In this document: positions 24,903 to 32,274 of the stretch, piece by piece
Layout of the letters: the number at the start of each line of letters is the position of its first letter
How positions within the stretch are numbered: the stretch's first letter is position 1
From: JBBSBY01 sp038205805
Lineage (GTDB): Bacteria > Desulfobacterota > Desulfomonilia > Desulfomonilales > Desulfomonilaceae
DNA: 32,318 nucleotides
Assembly (NCBI GenBank): GCA_038205805.1
Contig: JBBRBO010000030.1
Location: forward strand, 1-32,318
Reading direction: 5' to 3'
Program-made: the position numbers and the translations under genes
The notes under the pieces: model-generated
The model's input: the letters and a program-made list of their open reading frames with translations, nothing else
What the model was told of the DNA's origin: nothing
The model's database searches: none

Positions 24903-25442
24903 TTGAACTATACCGCTATCAGCCGAGCGGTTTTCGTCACTCGCAATGAACGGTCGGTCCGTTTCGGCGCTCTGTTTCAAAGCGCTGTGCGACTCCTCGA
25001 AGAAACCTTCGGAAATCATCAGCCGGCCCCACGCCGACCAGGTGACAAAGACTGCGTTCGTGTTGGGTTCCGGACGGACGCGATGTAATGCGATCAAGAG
25101 CGTGCGTCGCATTCTACGATGTGCCGGGAAAGAGATCGAAACGAAATCCGGAAAAACCGTTCAGTCATTGACGATGTTTAGATGATATTGAGGATCAAAA
25201 GCCGATAAAAATCTATGATACTTGATTATGCCATGAAGTTGACCGATTGGTAAACAAAAAACTCACACTTTTTCACACATCTCCTTACCTTGTATGCGGC
25301 GGCCCCCTGCCGACCCGCATGTGGAGCCGTTCTGCAAGCTGGTTGGTCTGAAGCGACTTCATCAAAGCGTGTCTCCCGGCGTCATTTGGCGTTACTCTTT
25401 TCAATGAAAGAGTTGTTCTGCGACTCGGTGATATTCCCGCTA
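24903..25442. other. Gene-free stretch upstream of the glycosyltransferase gene
   Basis: About 540 bp with small overlapping frames on both strands, none with a ribosome binding site or a recognisable product. No repeat of either family is evident from 25000 on. Confidence 0.35.
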
Positions 25443-25471
25443 TTTAGACGCCGGTCCCTTCGGTGTATAGT
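25443..25471 (+). promoter_or_regulatory. Candidate glycosyltransferase promoter, leaderless arrangement
   Basis: TTTAGA (25443-25448), a 17-nt spacer, TATAGT (25466-25471), only 6 nt before ATG 25478. The transcript would start about at the start codon, and no ribosome binding site is present. Confidence 0.4.
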
Positions 25472-25477
25472 GACCCG

Positions 25478-27073
25478 ATGGACACTCCTACGGATTCAAT
25501 CGAGAAGCGGTCGCTGAGTCCCGCTACGTTGTGCCTCGGCGGGTTGGTCGCTGTTTTTATATGGCGCATATGGTTTTCCGCGGCGGTCAATCTCTTGCCT
25601 GATGAATGTAGCTACTGGTCATGGTCCCGGCGACTCGATTGGTCGTATTTCGACAACGCGGGGATGACGGCGTACCTTATACGGCTTTCCACGTGGGTGT
25701 TCGGCGAAAGAGCGCCGTTTTCCGTGCGATTTCCTTTCGTGGCCCTCTCCGGACTGACCACGTATCTCATTTACCGTGTCGGCTTCGTCCTGTTCGAGTC
25801 ACGGGAGCGGGCTCTCGCTGCGGCCTTTATCTTCAACATAATGCCGTTGGGGTTTCTTGGCGCAGGGCTGGCCATGCACGACAACGCCTTGATCTTTTTT
25901 TGGACGCTCGGGCTCTACTGTATGGTTCAGTTCATCAAGACTCGCGAGCGGACGTGGTTTTATGCGCTTGGCGCCTGCGCGGGCGCCGCAATGCTGAGCA
26001 AGTACACGGGAGTCTTGATTGTTCCCGCGGTGTTCGCATTTCTCCTTCGTCGCAAAGAGTATCGAGCGGTCTTGCGCGCCAAGGAGCCTTGGATCGGCGC
26101 GATCATCGCCGCCGCTTTTACCCTGCCTATCCTTTACTGGAACGCCGCACACGGCTGGGCGTCCCTGCATCACATCATGTACATCGGTTCAGGCGCGCCG
26201 GCCATATTGCGACGCATCAGTGACGGCTTTGGATACCATGTCGCGCAATTCCTCATCGTCTCGCCCGTGTTCTATTTCGCGCTGGTTTTAAGCGTGGGCC
26301 GCATCGCCTCCGAGTACCGAATCAATCCCCCTGTGGAATTTGAACTCCTGTTGTGGTTCGGGCTGCCCGTGTTCCTCTTCGGGGCTATGGCGTTCAAGGG
26401 GCATGTTGAGGCGAATTGGGCGGCCATGGGCTACATCTCTTTGGGGATTGCAGCCGTGGAAACGACCGCTCGCGCTTGCGAACAACCCACCGGCGTATGG
26501 CGGCGTCTGTGCGGCCGTATCATGTTGTGGGGGACCGTCGCCGCCCTGGCGCCCGTAACGCTTAGCCTCGCGCATGGTTGGCTAGGGCTGCTGCCGGCGA
26601 GCGTAGAGCGCAACATCGCCAAGGAGGACCGCATCATCTGGGAAACCAGAGGCCTCTCGGGTTTGGGCCGACATGTGGACGCCCTCCGGAAACCCGATGA
26701 CGTGATAGCGGGCGACAGTTACCAGATGAGTGCGATTTTGGAATTCAACACGCCGGGACAACCCTACGTGCGGTATCTAGCCCCTTGGAATCGACCCACC
26801 CAATTCGATGTGTGGGAGCCCTCTCTCGATAATCTCAAGGGAAGAAACATCCTTTTTGTGTCACCCAAGCCGCTTTTATCATCTTCGGATGTGCGGACCA
26901 CCATCTATGAGAACTTCGAGCGTGTTGAACCCCTGGAAAGCTATAAGGTCATGTACCACGGGGAACCCATTCGTGAGATTTTCGTCTACCGAGGGTTCAA
27001 CTTCGATCCGGCCAGCCCGAGGCCCCTGCCTCGCCGAAGTCTCCTGTATACGCATGTGCAATCAAAGAAGTAG
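25478..27073 (+). CDS. Family-39-type (PMT_2) membrane glycosyltransferase
   Basis: A 531-residue inner-membrane protein with about ten helices, of the ArnT/dolichyl-phosphate-mannose transferase superfamily, which moves a sugar from a polyprenyl-phosphate carrier to a periplasmic acceptor. The first loop after helix 1 carries the acidic pair in NLLPDECSYWSWSRRLDWSY, then FDNAGMTAYLIRL, the usual family motif (commonly DEAYYW... FDHPP). A soluble C-terminal part of about 130 residues begins near ETRGLSGLGRHVDAL. ATG 25478 is chosen although it lacks a ribosome binding site; in-frame GTG 25463 also lacks one. The last five codons and TAG stop lie inside a family-1 repeat. Acceptor unknown. Confidence 0.88.
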   Translation: MDTPTDSIEKRSLSPATLCLGGLVAVFIWRIWFSAAVNLLPDECSYWSWSRRLDWSYFDNAGMTAYLIRLSTWVFGERAPFSVRFPFVALSGLTTYLIYRVGFVLFESRERALAAAFIFNIMPLGFLGAGLAMHDNALIFFWTLGLYCMVQFIKTRERTWFYALGACAGAAMLSKYTGVLIVPAVFAFLLRRKEYRAVLRAKEPWIGAIIAAAFTLPILYWNAAHGWASLHHIMYIGSGAPAILRRISDGFGYHVAQFLIVSPVFYFALVLSVGRIASEYRINPPVEFELLLWFGLPVFLFGAMAFKGHVEANWAAMGYISLGIAAVETTARACEQPTGVWRRLCGRIMLWGTVAALAPVTLSLAHGWLGLLPASVERNIAKEDRIIWETRGLSGLGRHVDALRKPDDVIAGDSYQMSAILEFNTPGQPYVRYLAPWNRPTQFDVWEPSLDNLKGRNILFVSPKPLLSSSDVRTTIYENFERVEPLESYKVMYHGEPIREIFVYRGFNFDPASPRPLPRRSLLYTHVQSKK

Positions 27074-27258
27074 TATTGCGGAGAACCTTCTTGAAAAAAA
27101 GGCTTGGTCCCAAACCCCTGTCCAAGAAGTTTACTATTGCCGAAACGAGTAGTTCTCTAGGAGAAATGCTTTGTTTCGGCAAAGATTACATTTTTTAAGA
27201 AAGAGTTGGAAAACCTGCTTTGCAATAACAGCTCCGCCCATCTTACTTTGTTGAAAGC
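27042..27258 (+). repeat. Family-1 element, full copy overlapping the glycosyltransferase stop
   Basis: The left end is CAATCAAAGAAGTAGTATTG; the hairpin GGAGAACCTTCTTG follows, and there is an internal stem with arms GCCGAAAC (27139) and GTTTCGGC (27173). The right end, read on the minus strand, is TCAACAAAGTAAGATGGGCG, an imperfect inverted copy of the left. About 190-215 bp. The stop codon at 27071 is part of the left end. Confidence 0.7.
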
Positions 27259-27635
27259 CAAGCGCTATTACTCACGCGCAAATAGCCGGTTCGTGTCGCC
27301 GGATCGCTAGGACAACAGTTTTATCCTGGTAGGGCATTGGGCATAGAACTCCCTAAAGCTTTTTGAATCCTTTCAGAAAATGTTTGCGCGTATTCTGAAA
27401 TAGAGATTGCCTCAGCTCTACCTTCTATGATATAATAAATAATTAACTTGTCAATACAAAAAAGTAAAAGGTCTGTAGGAGCCACTCAGCGGCATTTCAG
27501 GCTCGCGTTCACGGGGAGGCGCGTATCCCCCTGCGGAATTAGGAAAGGACCCCTGCAGGGCAGACGAGTCGCTAAGCCGGTCGAGATGGGAACGAGTATT
27601 ACATATCGGCCACTCACAAGGCTGCAAGCGGGGCT
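27259..27635. other. Gene-free stretch between two family-1 elements
   Basis: About 375 bp, AT-rich around 27420-27460. Short frames only; none supported. No promoter or RNA recognised. Confidence 0.35.
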
Positions 27636-27850
27636 TTATACGAATGCGCAATAAAAGAAGTAATATTGGAGAGAACCTTCTTGAAAGAAGTTTCTCCTCA
27701 AAACCCTCTCCAAGAACTTTCAAAAAAGCCGCAAGTGCCTTTTCTCAAGGAAAAAAAGCCACTTGCGGTGCATTTAAACATTCTTAGATAGAAGTTAGGA
27801 AAGCTACTTTACCGGAATAATCTTCACCAATAGTACTTGTTTGAAAACAA
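27636..27850 (+). repeat. Family-1 element, full copy
   Basis: Left end CAATAAAAGAAGTAATATTG, hairpin GAGAACCTTCTT/AAGAAGTTTCTC (27670-27695), then CCCTCTCCAAGAAC. The internal stem is CCGCAAGT (27729) with ACTTGCGG (27761). The right end, minus strand, is TTTTCAAACAAGTACTATTG, inverted relative to the left. About 200 bp. The upstream ATACGAATGCGCAAT resembles the flank of the 27042 copy (ATACGCATGTGCAAT), so the unit may extend that far. Confidence 0.7.
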
Positions 27851-27878
27851 ATTTGTACAAGTAGCCCTAATACGGAGT

Positions 27879-28115
27879 TTATCGAGGGGGTCCATACAAC
27901 AGCGGAGCGAGCACGGATTTCGTCAAATCCCACGGATTAAAGGGGGAGGGGTTGTGATCCATGGGAACATAGGGATCCGATCCGGAGGGGTACGCGCAGG
28001 AAGCGGGCATGTCGGGCGCCACATATTGAGGTATACAGCTACAGCATCCGGATGCGGTCACGAGCGCAGCTAGGCATACGAGCAAAATCAGTCGCGCTTT
28101 GAGTTTTTGCATCAT
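27879..28115 (-). CDS. Small lipoprotein
   Basis: A protein of about 78 residues with a lipoprotein signal (KLKARLILLVCLAALVTASGC, lipobox A-S-G-C), followed by CSC, so the mature part starts C-C-S-C. The rest is proline- and tyrosine-rich (IPQYVAPDMPASCAYPSGSD) and predicted disordered. It should be anchored in the outer or inner membrane. The start is one of two consecutive ATGs (28115 or 28112) with GGAGG just upstream; the frame opens at 28139. No family recognised; the length and composition resemble small delta-proteobacterial lipoproteins of unknown role. It lies downstream of the crotonase gene in the same direction, but a hairpin and about 180 nt intervene. Confidence 0.7.
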   Translation of the reverse strand: MMQKLKARLILLVCLAALVTASGCCSCIPQYVAPDMPASCAYPSGSDPYVPMDHNPSPFNPWDLTKSVLAPLLYGPPR

Positions 28116-28163
28116 ATACCTCCGGAACGTAACCCGCACTCAGCGGAAACACCGAACCGCTAA

Positions 28164-28185
28164 GCGGCTTTTTTCTTAAAGCCGC
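28164..28185. repeat. Perfect inverted repeat between crotonase and lipoprotein genes
   Basis: GCGGCTTT (28164-28171) and AAAGCCGC (28178-28185) form an eight-pair stem around a T-rich loop. On the minus strand it lies after the crotonase gene and about 50 nt before the lipoprotein start. Terminator or 5'-leader structure are both possible. Confidence 0.45.
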
Positions 28186-28241
28186 GCGGTCCTCATACCG
28201 ACACGTGGCGCCATTCTATCTTTTTTGGAAGCTTTAGGCAA

Positions 28242-28271
28242 TAAAAAACGCCAACCCCTGACCGATAGCGT
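28242..28271 (-). terminator. Possible terminator of the crotonase-family gene
   Basis: On the minus strand ACGC (28271-28268) and GCGT form a short weak stem that leads directly into GTTTTTTATT, about 25 nt after the stop. The T run is good; the stem is poor. Confidence 0.35.
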
Positions 28272-28294
28272 CCAAACAGGGCCGGCCGGCCACT

Positions 28295-29047
28295 CTATCC
28301 GCGGATTTTAATTTCCTGCAAACGCGCCCAGGTCTCCGGTGAGTACCAGATGTCGACCATCTCGTCGCGGTAGCGGTGGTCTTTGGCCACCATTTCCTCA
28401 TGGGTATCCCTACGGAGCTGCCGCTTGATGCTCGCAAAGGCTCTGCCGTCCAAACCGGCGAACATGGAGGCCAAATTGAAGGCGCCGTCCTGAAGCGCCT
28501 CGGGTGAGACGACCTGATCCACGAGTCCCATTGCCTTGGCTTCTTCGGCGCTGAACATTTGGCCTGTTATGCTCATGATTTCCGCGTTGCGAGTTCCTAC
28601 GCAATACCTCAGCATGACCACGCTGCCGGGGAACAACGATGAGCCGAAGGTGATTTCATTTAGGCTGATTCTCGGTTTGCCGGAAACCATGATGCGGCAG
28701 TCGCAGGCCGAGGCCAACATGCAACCCCCGGCGATGGTATGGCCGTGCAGAGCGGCGATGACGGGCTTCGGCAGCGCAAAGATATAGGTGTATAGATCGG
28801 CGAACTTAGTCACGAATCGGATGAATTCAGGTTTGGAATAGGTGACGAATTCAGGAATATCCAGGCCGAATGAGAAAAATGTATTGGCTGCGTTTAGTAC
28901 GATGGCTTTGACATTGGGATCTTCGGCGCATTCGCCAAAGGCGGCCCTCAGCTCTTCGGCCATTTTTTCGTTGATAGGATTTACTTTGCCGCGATTGAGA
29001 GTAATCGTGGCCACTTTGTCCCGAATACCGGTTTGAATGAACTCCAT
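28295..29047 (-). CDS. Enoyl-CoA hydratase/isomerase (crotonase) family protein
   Basis: A cytoplasmic acyl-CoA enzyme of 250 residues, the normal family length. The CoA-binding and oxyanion features are VNPINEKMAEEL, FFSFGLDIPEF and PVIAALHGHTIAGGCMLASA. After SLNEITFG the family usually has a GxxGG stretch; here it reads SSLFPGSVVMLRYCVG. By eye one of the two hydratase glutamates (in LNEI) seems present, while the second position reads Ile in TRNAEIMSITG. The reaction is therefore uncertain: hydratase, isomerase or other crotonase chemistry. AAGGA lies 7 nt before ATG 29047. The gene is isolated from other fatty-acid genes. Confidence 0.9.
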   Translation of the reverse strand: MEFIQTGIRDKVATITLNRGKVNPINEKMAEELRAAFGECAEDPNVKAIVLNAANTFFSFGLDIPEFVTYSKPEFIRFVTKFADLYTYIFALPKPVIAALHGHTIAGGCMLASACDCRIMVSGKPRISLNEITFGSSLFPGSVVMLRYCVGTRNAEIMSITGQMFSAEEAKAMGLVDQVVSPEALQDGAFNLASMFAGLDGRAFASIKRQLRRDTHEEMVAKDHRYRDEMVDIWYSPETWARLQEIKIRG

Positions 29048-29061
29048 AACCCATCCTTCAC

Positions 29062-29146
29062 ATACAATGTTTCACCGGCTTGAGACGCCTCTAAGATCAC
29101 AAAGACGCGACTGAAGAGGTATCCCCAGGCCGGTCCGCTTCACCGA
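29062..29146. repeat. Family-2 element, eroded
   Basis: GTTTCACCGGCTTGAGACGCC at one edge and GGTCCGCTTCACCG at the other match ends of the family-2 element. The central hairpin is not recognisable. It fills the gap between the MBL and crotonase genes. Confidence 0.4.
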
Positions 29147-29206
29147 AAGCACAAGCCACTGTTGGGAAGCGGGTGTATTCACGCAAGGCCGCCTTAGGCG
29201 ACGCAA

Positions 29207-29980
29207 TCACCACTCAATAATCGGACCGACGGTGTGTTGGGCGGCGCACATGAGCCGGCCTCTGCGGGCAACGAATTCACCCAGGGCTTGTTCAGCGCCT
29301 GCATGCGCCAATTCCGGTAGGTTGTTGGTCTCGGAAAGGTGCGCCAATACCACAGCGAGCATCTGATCATTGACCAATTCGCTGAGCAGTTTTGCGCTGT
29401 CCTCATTGGATAAGTGACCTGATCGCCCTTTGACTCTGTGTTTCAATTCCCACGGATAAGGGCCGTCCATGAGCATCTTGGGGTCATGGTTGCTTTCCAA
29501 CACGACCACCTCGAGACCCCTGAGGGAATTTACCACAAGCCCGGTGGCAATCCCCAGATCCGTGGCTATTCCCAACCTGCGGGCGCCGTATGAAATCCTA
29601 AAGCCCACCGGGTCGGCGCAGTCGTGGGGTACGGAAAACGGGTGGATTTTGAGTCCCGCGCATTCGAATATGCGGCCGGTGCGAAAGAAGCGCACCTCAT
29701 GCGGAGCCCCGAGCATAGTTGGACAGGCCGCCCACGTGCCTTCGTTGGTCCACACTGGGATCTTGAACTTACGCGAGAGCACACCGGCCCCTTTAACGTG
29801 ATCCGAATGGGCATGGGAGAGCACGATGGCCTGAAGAATGCCGGGATCAATGCCCGCGGCTTCCATGCGAAGGCAAATCTGCTTTGCGTTCAAACCGGCG
29901 TCGACCAAAACGGCCGCACCATTGCTTTGAACAAAGTATGAATTGCCTGAACTGCCGCTCGCCAAAGGCACGAGTTTCAT
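29207..29980 (-). CDS. MBL-fold metallo-hydrolase (WalJ/YycJ-like)
   Basis: A 257-residue metallo-beta-lactamase-fold hydrolase. The start MKLVPLASGSSGNSYFV and the metal motif LSHAHSDHVKG (His56, His58, Asp60, His61) are the marks of the WalJ/YycJ/VicX group, to which exonuclease or other phosphodiesterase roles have been ascribed. Further ligands are in VPHDCADPVGF (His) and the VLESNHDPKML region. I chose ATG 29980 because it gives the normal family N-terminus; GAGGA lies 11 nt upstream, a long spacing. The frame opens at 30046. No walRK genes are near, so the name implies fold only. Confidence 0.9.
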   Translation of the reverse strand: MKLVPLASGSSGNSYFVQSNGAAVLVDAGLNAKQICLRMEAAGIDPGILQAIVLSHAHSDHVKGAGVLSRKFKIPVWTNEGTWAACPTMLGAPHEVRFFRTGRIFECAGLKIHPFSVPHDCADPVGFRISYGARRLGIATDLGIATGLVVNSLRGLEVVVLESNHDPKMLMDGPYPWELKHRVKGRSGHLSNEDSAKLLSELVNDQMLAVVLAHLSETNNLPELAHAGAEQALGEFVARRGRLMCAAQHTVGPIIEW

Positions 29981-30091
29981 GATAATCGGGTTCCTCACGT
30001 CGTTACGGGTTGCAAAGACACTATCGCCTGCGACGGCCCATGTCAAGCGCCGGTCTAGGACGCAAAATCATCAATGGTTGCGGGAGCTTAA

Positions 30092-30126
30092 AATAAAAAG
30101 AAAGCCCCGGCCTCGCGGTTTCTCAT
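30092..30126 (-). terminator. Terminator after the small membrane-protein gene
   Basis: On the minus strand AGAAACC...GGGGCTTTCT forms an imperfect hairpin followed by TTTTTATTTT, beginning about 12 nt after the stop at 30137. A good candidate for an intrinsic terminator. Confidence 0.5.
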
Positions 30127-30136
30127 TGTTTGGGCG

Positions 30137-30646
30137 CTAATAGCCCGCTGCTCTGCCCAGGACCATGGCGGTCAGCACAAGACACACCGCCCATGCTTGA
30201 ACCAAAGGACCGTATTTGGTCGGAGCATCCGTCAAGAGCCCTCTCGCCTGCGCTGTGATTTTAGACGGCGGCATATGCTCAAAGATCCTTTCGACGATCT
30301 CACGGAAAGGGTGAAGCGTATTGCCGATTACCACCGGCCGTTGGTTATCGGAACTGAGTAAGAGAAAAGCCTTGGCCCCGGACTTCACTGCGTCCACTTC
30401 CTCGATCTCGGTCCATGGGAGTTCCACTTTGCGCAGGAACTTGTTCACAGTGATGCTTTGGTTATCCAAAACGATGCTTCGCGCAAGGGTCTCGGCGCCC
30501 AAATAGTAAAAGGGGAGCAGAATGATGAACAGTAGAACCCCCTGTTTGCCCGCTCCTTCGGTGACCATGAGCGCCAAACCCATGACCATAGCGATGATTA
30601 TGGGCGCTTTGAGTCTCTTATCCACCGTGTAAACGCTTTGTTCCAT
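30137..30646 (-). CDS. Small membrane protein with PH-like core
   Basis: A protein of 169 residues with no firm family. Two hydrophobic helices lie near the N-terminus (about 14-32 and 36-53), then a beta-rich domain: SIVLDNQSITVNKFLRKVEL, PWTEIEEVDAVKSGAKAFLL, which looks like the bacterial PH (bPH2/YdbS-like) fold, and a final helix at about 148-165. It is probably an inner-membrane protein. AAAGGA lies 5 nt before the ATG. It is divergent from the S41 protease gene, with 115 nt between the two starts. Confidence 0.75.
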   Translation of the reverse strand: MEQSVYTVDKRLKAPIIIAMVMGLALMVTEGAGKQGVLLFIILLPFYYLGAETLARSIVLDNQSITVNKFLRKVELPWTEIEEVDAVKSGAKAFLLLSSDNQRPVVIGNTLHPFREIVERIFEHMPPSKITAQARGLLTDAPTKYGPLVQAWAVCLVLTAMVLGRAAGY

Positions 30647-30761
30647 TTTTTTCCTTTAGATATATGCGCCTGCTTGTTTGGGGATAAATCCTATGATAGC
30701 ATCGAAATCTTTCGGAATGGAGGCATTTCGAACCTCTGAAAGGCCCGAGGGAAGGAATTCG

Positions 30762-32102
30762 ATGTACATTTTGAAGCGCTTCAGCGCCGTGTGTGGAGTT
30801 CTTGCCGTCATAGCGATGACGTTGGGAGCGGCGCCCAATCTGCAAGCCGATACTGCGGTTAAATCACCGGATTATAAGGAGTTGCGCCTTTTCCGTCAAG
30901 TTATGCAATTGGTGCAACGTAACTACGTCAAGGACGTGGTGGATAAAGACCTCATTCAAGGCGCCATCAACGGCATGTTGCAGTCGCTTGACCCACATTC
31001 ATCATTCCTCAACGAAGAGCAGTTCAAAGAGCTGCAAGTGGAGACGCGAGGTGAATTCGGGGGTCTGGGTATAGAAATTACCCTGGAAAACGGTATTCTC
31101 ACCATTGTCTCGCCCATAGAAGATACTCCCGCGTTCAAAGCCGGTCTAAAACCCGGCGATAAAATAATCAAGATAAACGGCGAGTCCACTCGCAATATTA
31201 CGCTCCAAAAGGCCGTGAAGCAGATGCGTGGCCCTCGAGGCACAAAGGTTGTCCTCACGATTATGCGTGAAGGATTCAAAAGCGGGAAAGATTTCCCCAT
31301 CGTTCGCGACGTAATCCATGTGCAATCGGTCAAAAAGCAAAAATTGGATGACGGGATAGGCTATGTTCGGCTTATTCACTTCCAGGAAAATACCGATACG
31401 GATCTTGAAAATGCCATTAAGGCCCTCGGCGGTGACGAGATGAAGGGCTTCATACTGGATCTACGCAATAACCCAGGGGGGCTGCTGGATCAGTCGTACA
31501 AGGTGGCGAGTCTGTTTCTGAACAAAGGCAAACTGATCGTATATACGGACGGCCGTATGAAAGATCAGCGCATGGAGCTGTACAGTAATCGTTCCGGTAA
31601 GCCCTACGACTTCAGAATGGCGGTGCTCATCAACGAGGGCAGCGCCAGCGCATCCGAGATCGTGGCTGGGGCTCTTCAGGACTACAATCGTGCAGCGGTT
31701 TTCGGCACAAAGTCCTTCGGTAAAGCCTCGGTGCAGACGATCATTCCCCTGGAAAGCGGGAGCGGCCTGCGCCTTACCACTGCTTACTATTATACACCTA
31801 AGGCTCGGCACATCCAGAAAACCGGTATCCCGCCCGACCTCGATATGAAAGCCGAAGTGCAAAAGCAACAGGAAGCCGATACCGAAGAAGAGGCAAAAAA
31901 GGACAAGTCCAAACCCCGGAAACCCAAGTCCTTCAGTACACTCAAGGCCGATCCGGAACACGATCCCGTGCTCAGAAAGGCTATCGAATGGCTACTGTCC
32001 GACGTGAGCGTGCAAGACTTTAAGATAGAGCACGAGAAAAAGGCCGAAACTGCGGAAACCGCCAAGAAGACCGACGGTGAAGAAGAAACCAAGGCGGAAT
32101 AG
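30762..32102 (+). CDS. C-terminal processing protease, S41 family (CtpA-like)
   Basis: A periplasmic serine protease of 446 residues that trims protein C-termini, for example in envelope quality control. A signal peptide (1-29) precedes the N-terminal helices, a PDZ domain (about 97-190, FGGLGIEI, GLKPGDKIIKING) and the catalytic core: FILDLRNNPGGLLDQ (230-244), GSASASEIVAGA (293-304, with the nucleophilic serine) and GTKSFGKASVQ (Lys321). The tail of about 85 residues is rich in Lys, Glu and Thr (EEEAKKDKSKPRKPK, AETAKKTDGEEETKAE), which looks disordered. ATG 30762 has GGAAGGA upstream and gives a proper signal peptide; the frame opens at 30678. A family-1 repeat follows the stop. Confidence 0.96.
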   Translation: MYILKRFSAVCGVLAVIAMTLGAAPNLQADTAVKSPDYKELRLFRQVMQLVQRNYVKDVVDKDLIQGAINGMLQSLDPHSSFLNEEQFKELQVETRGEFGGLGIEITLENGILTIVSPIEDTPAFKAGLKPGDKIIKINGESTRNITLQKAVKQMRGPRGTKVVLTIMREGFKSGKDFPIVRDVIHVQSVKKQKLDDGIGYVRLIHFQENTDTDLENAIKALGGDEMKGFILDLRNNPGGLLDQSYKVASLFLNKGKLIVYTDGRMKDQRMELYSNRSGKPYDFRMAVLINEGSASASEIVAGALQDYNRAAVFGTKSFGKASVQTIIPLESGSGLRLTTAYYYTPKARHIQKTGIPPDLDMKAEVQKQQEADTEEEAKKDKSKPRKPKSFSTLKADPEHDPVLRKAIEWLLSDVSVQDFKIEHEKKAETAETAKKTDGEEETKAE

Positions 32103-32103
32103 A

Positions 32104-32172
32104 GTTATACCAAACATACTCAAAGAAGTAATATTGGAGAGAATTTTCTTGAAAGAAGGTTTCTCCTCAAAC
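32104..32172 (+). repeat. Family-1 element, left half after the protease gene
   Basis: CTCAAAGAAGTAATATTGG (32120-32138), then the hairpin GGAGAGAATTTTCTTG/AAGAAGGTTTCTCC (32137-32167). The right end is not recognisable. It starts within 20 nt of the S41 stop, in sense orientation. Confidence 0.65.
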
Positions 32173-32238
32173 GTGCGCATACGCTACGTTGGAAATCGAT
32201 ATTCTTCGAGCGTCCCTTACCCTGTCATAGGTACATAA

Positions 32239-32274
32239 AAAGAGGCCGATTCTCTTTGGAGAAGCGGCCTCTTT
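32239..32274 (-). terminator. Strong terminator for a gene beyond the right edge
   Basis: AAAGAGGCCG (32239-32248) pairs perfectly with CGGCCTCTTT (32265-32274). On the minus strand the stem runs into TTTTTATG, so it fits a minus-strand gene that ends to the right; on the plus strand the T run is short, but it could also serve ctpA. Confidence 0.7.

Noticed and set aside
24834..25112. 92-codon minus-strand frame upstream of the glycosyltransferase
   Set aside because: No ribosome binding site or known motif, and the region contains a family-2 fragment.
27448..27723. Overlapping small frames on both strands
   Set aside because: They run into the family-1 element and read its hairpin as protein (ENLLE/EKLLSR-type ends), as do similar frames at 4246 and 3637.
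2592..32172. CRISPR array made of the dispersed repeats
   Set aside because: The repeats are kilobases apart, in both orientations and of variable length; there are no regular spacers or cas genes.
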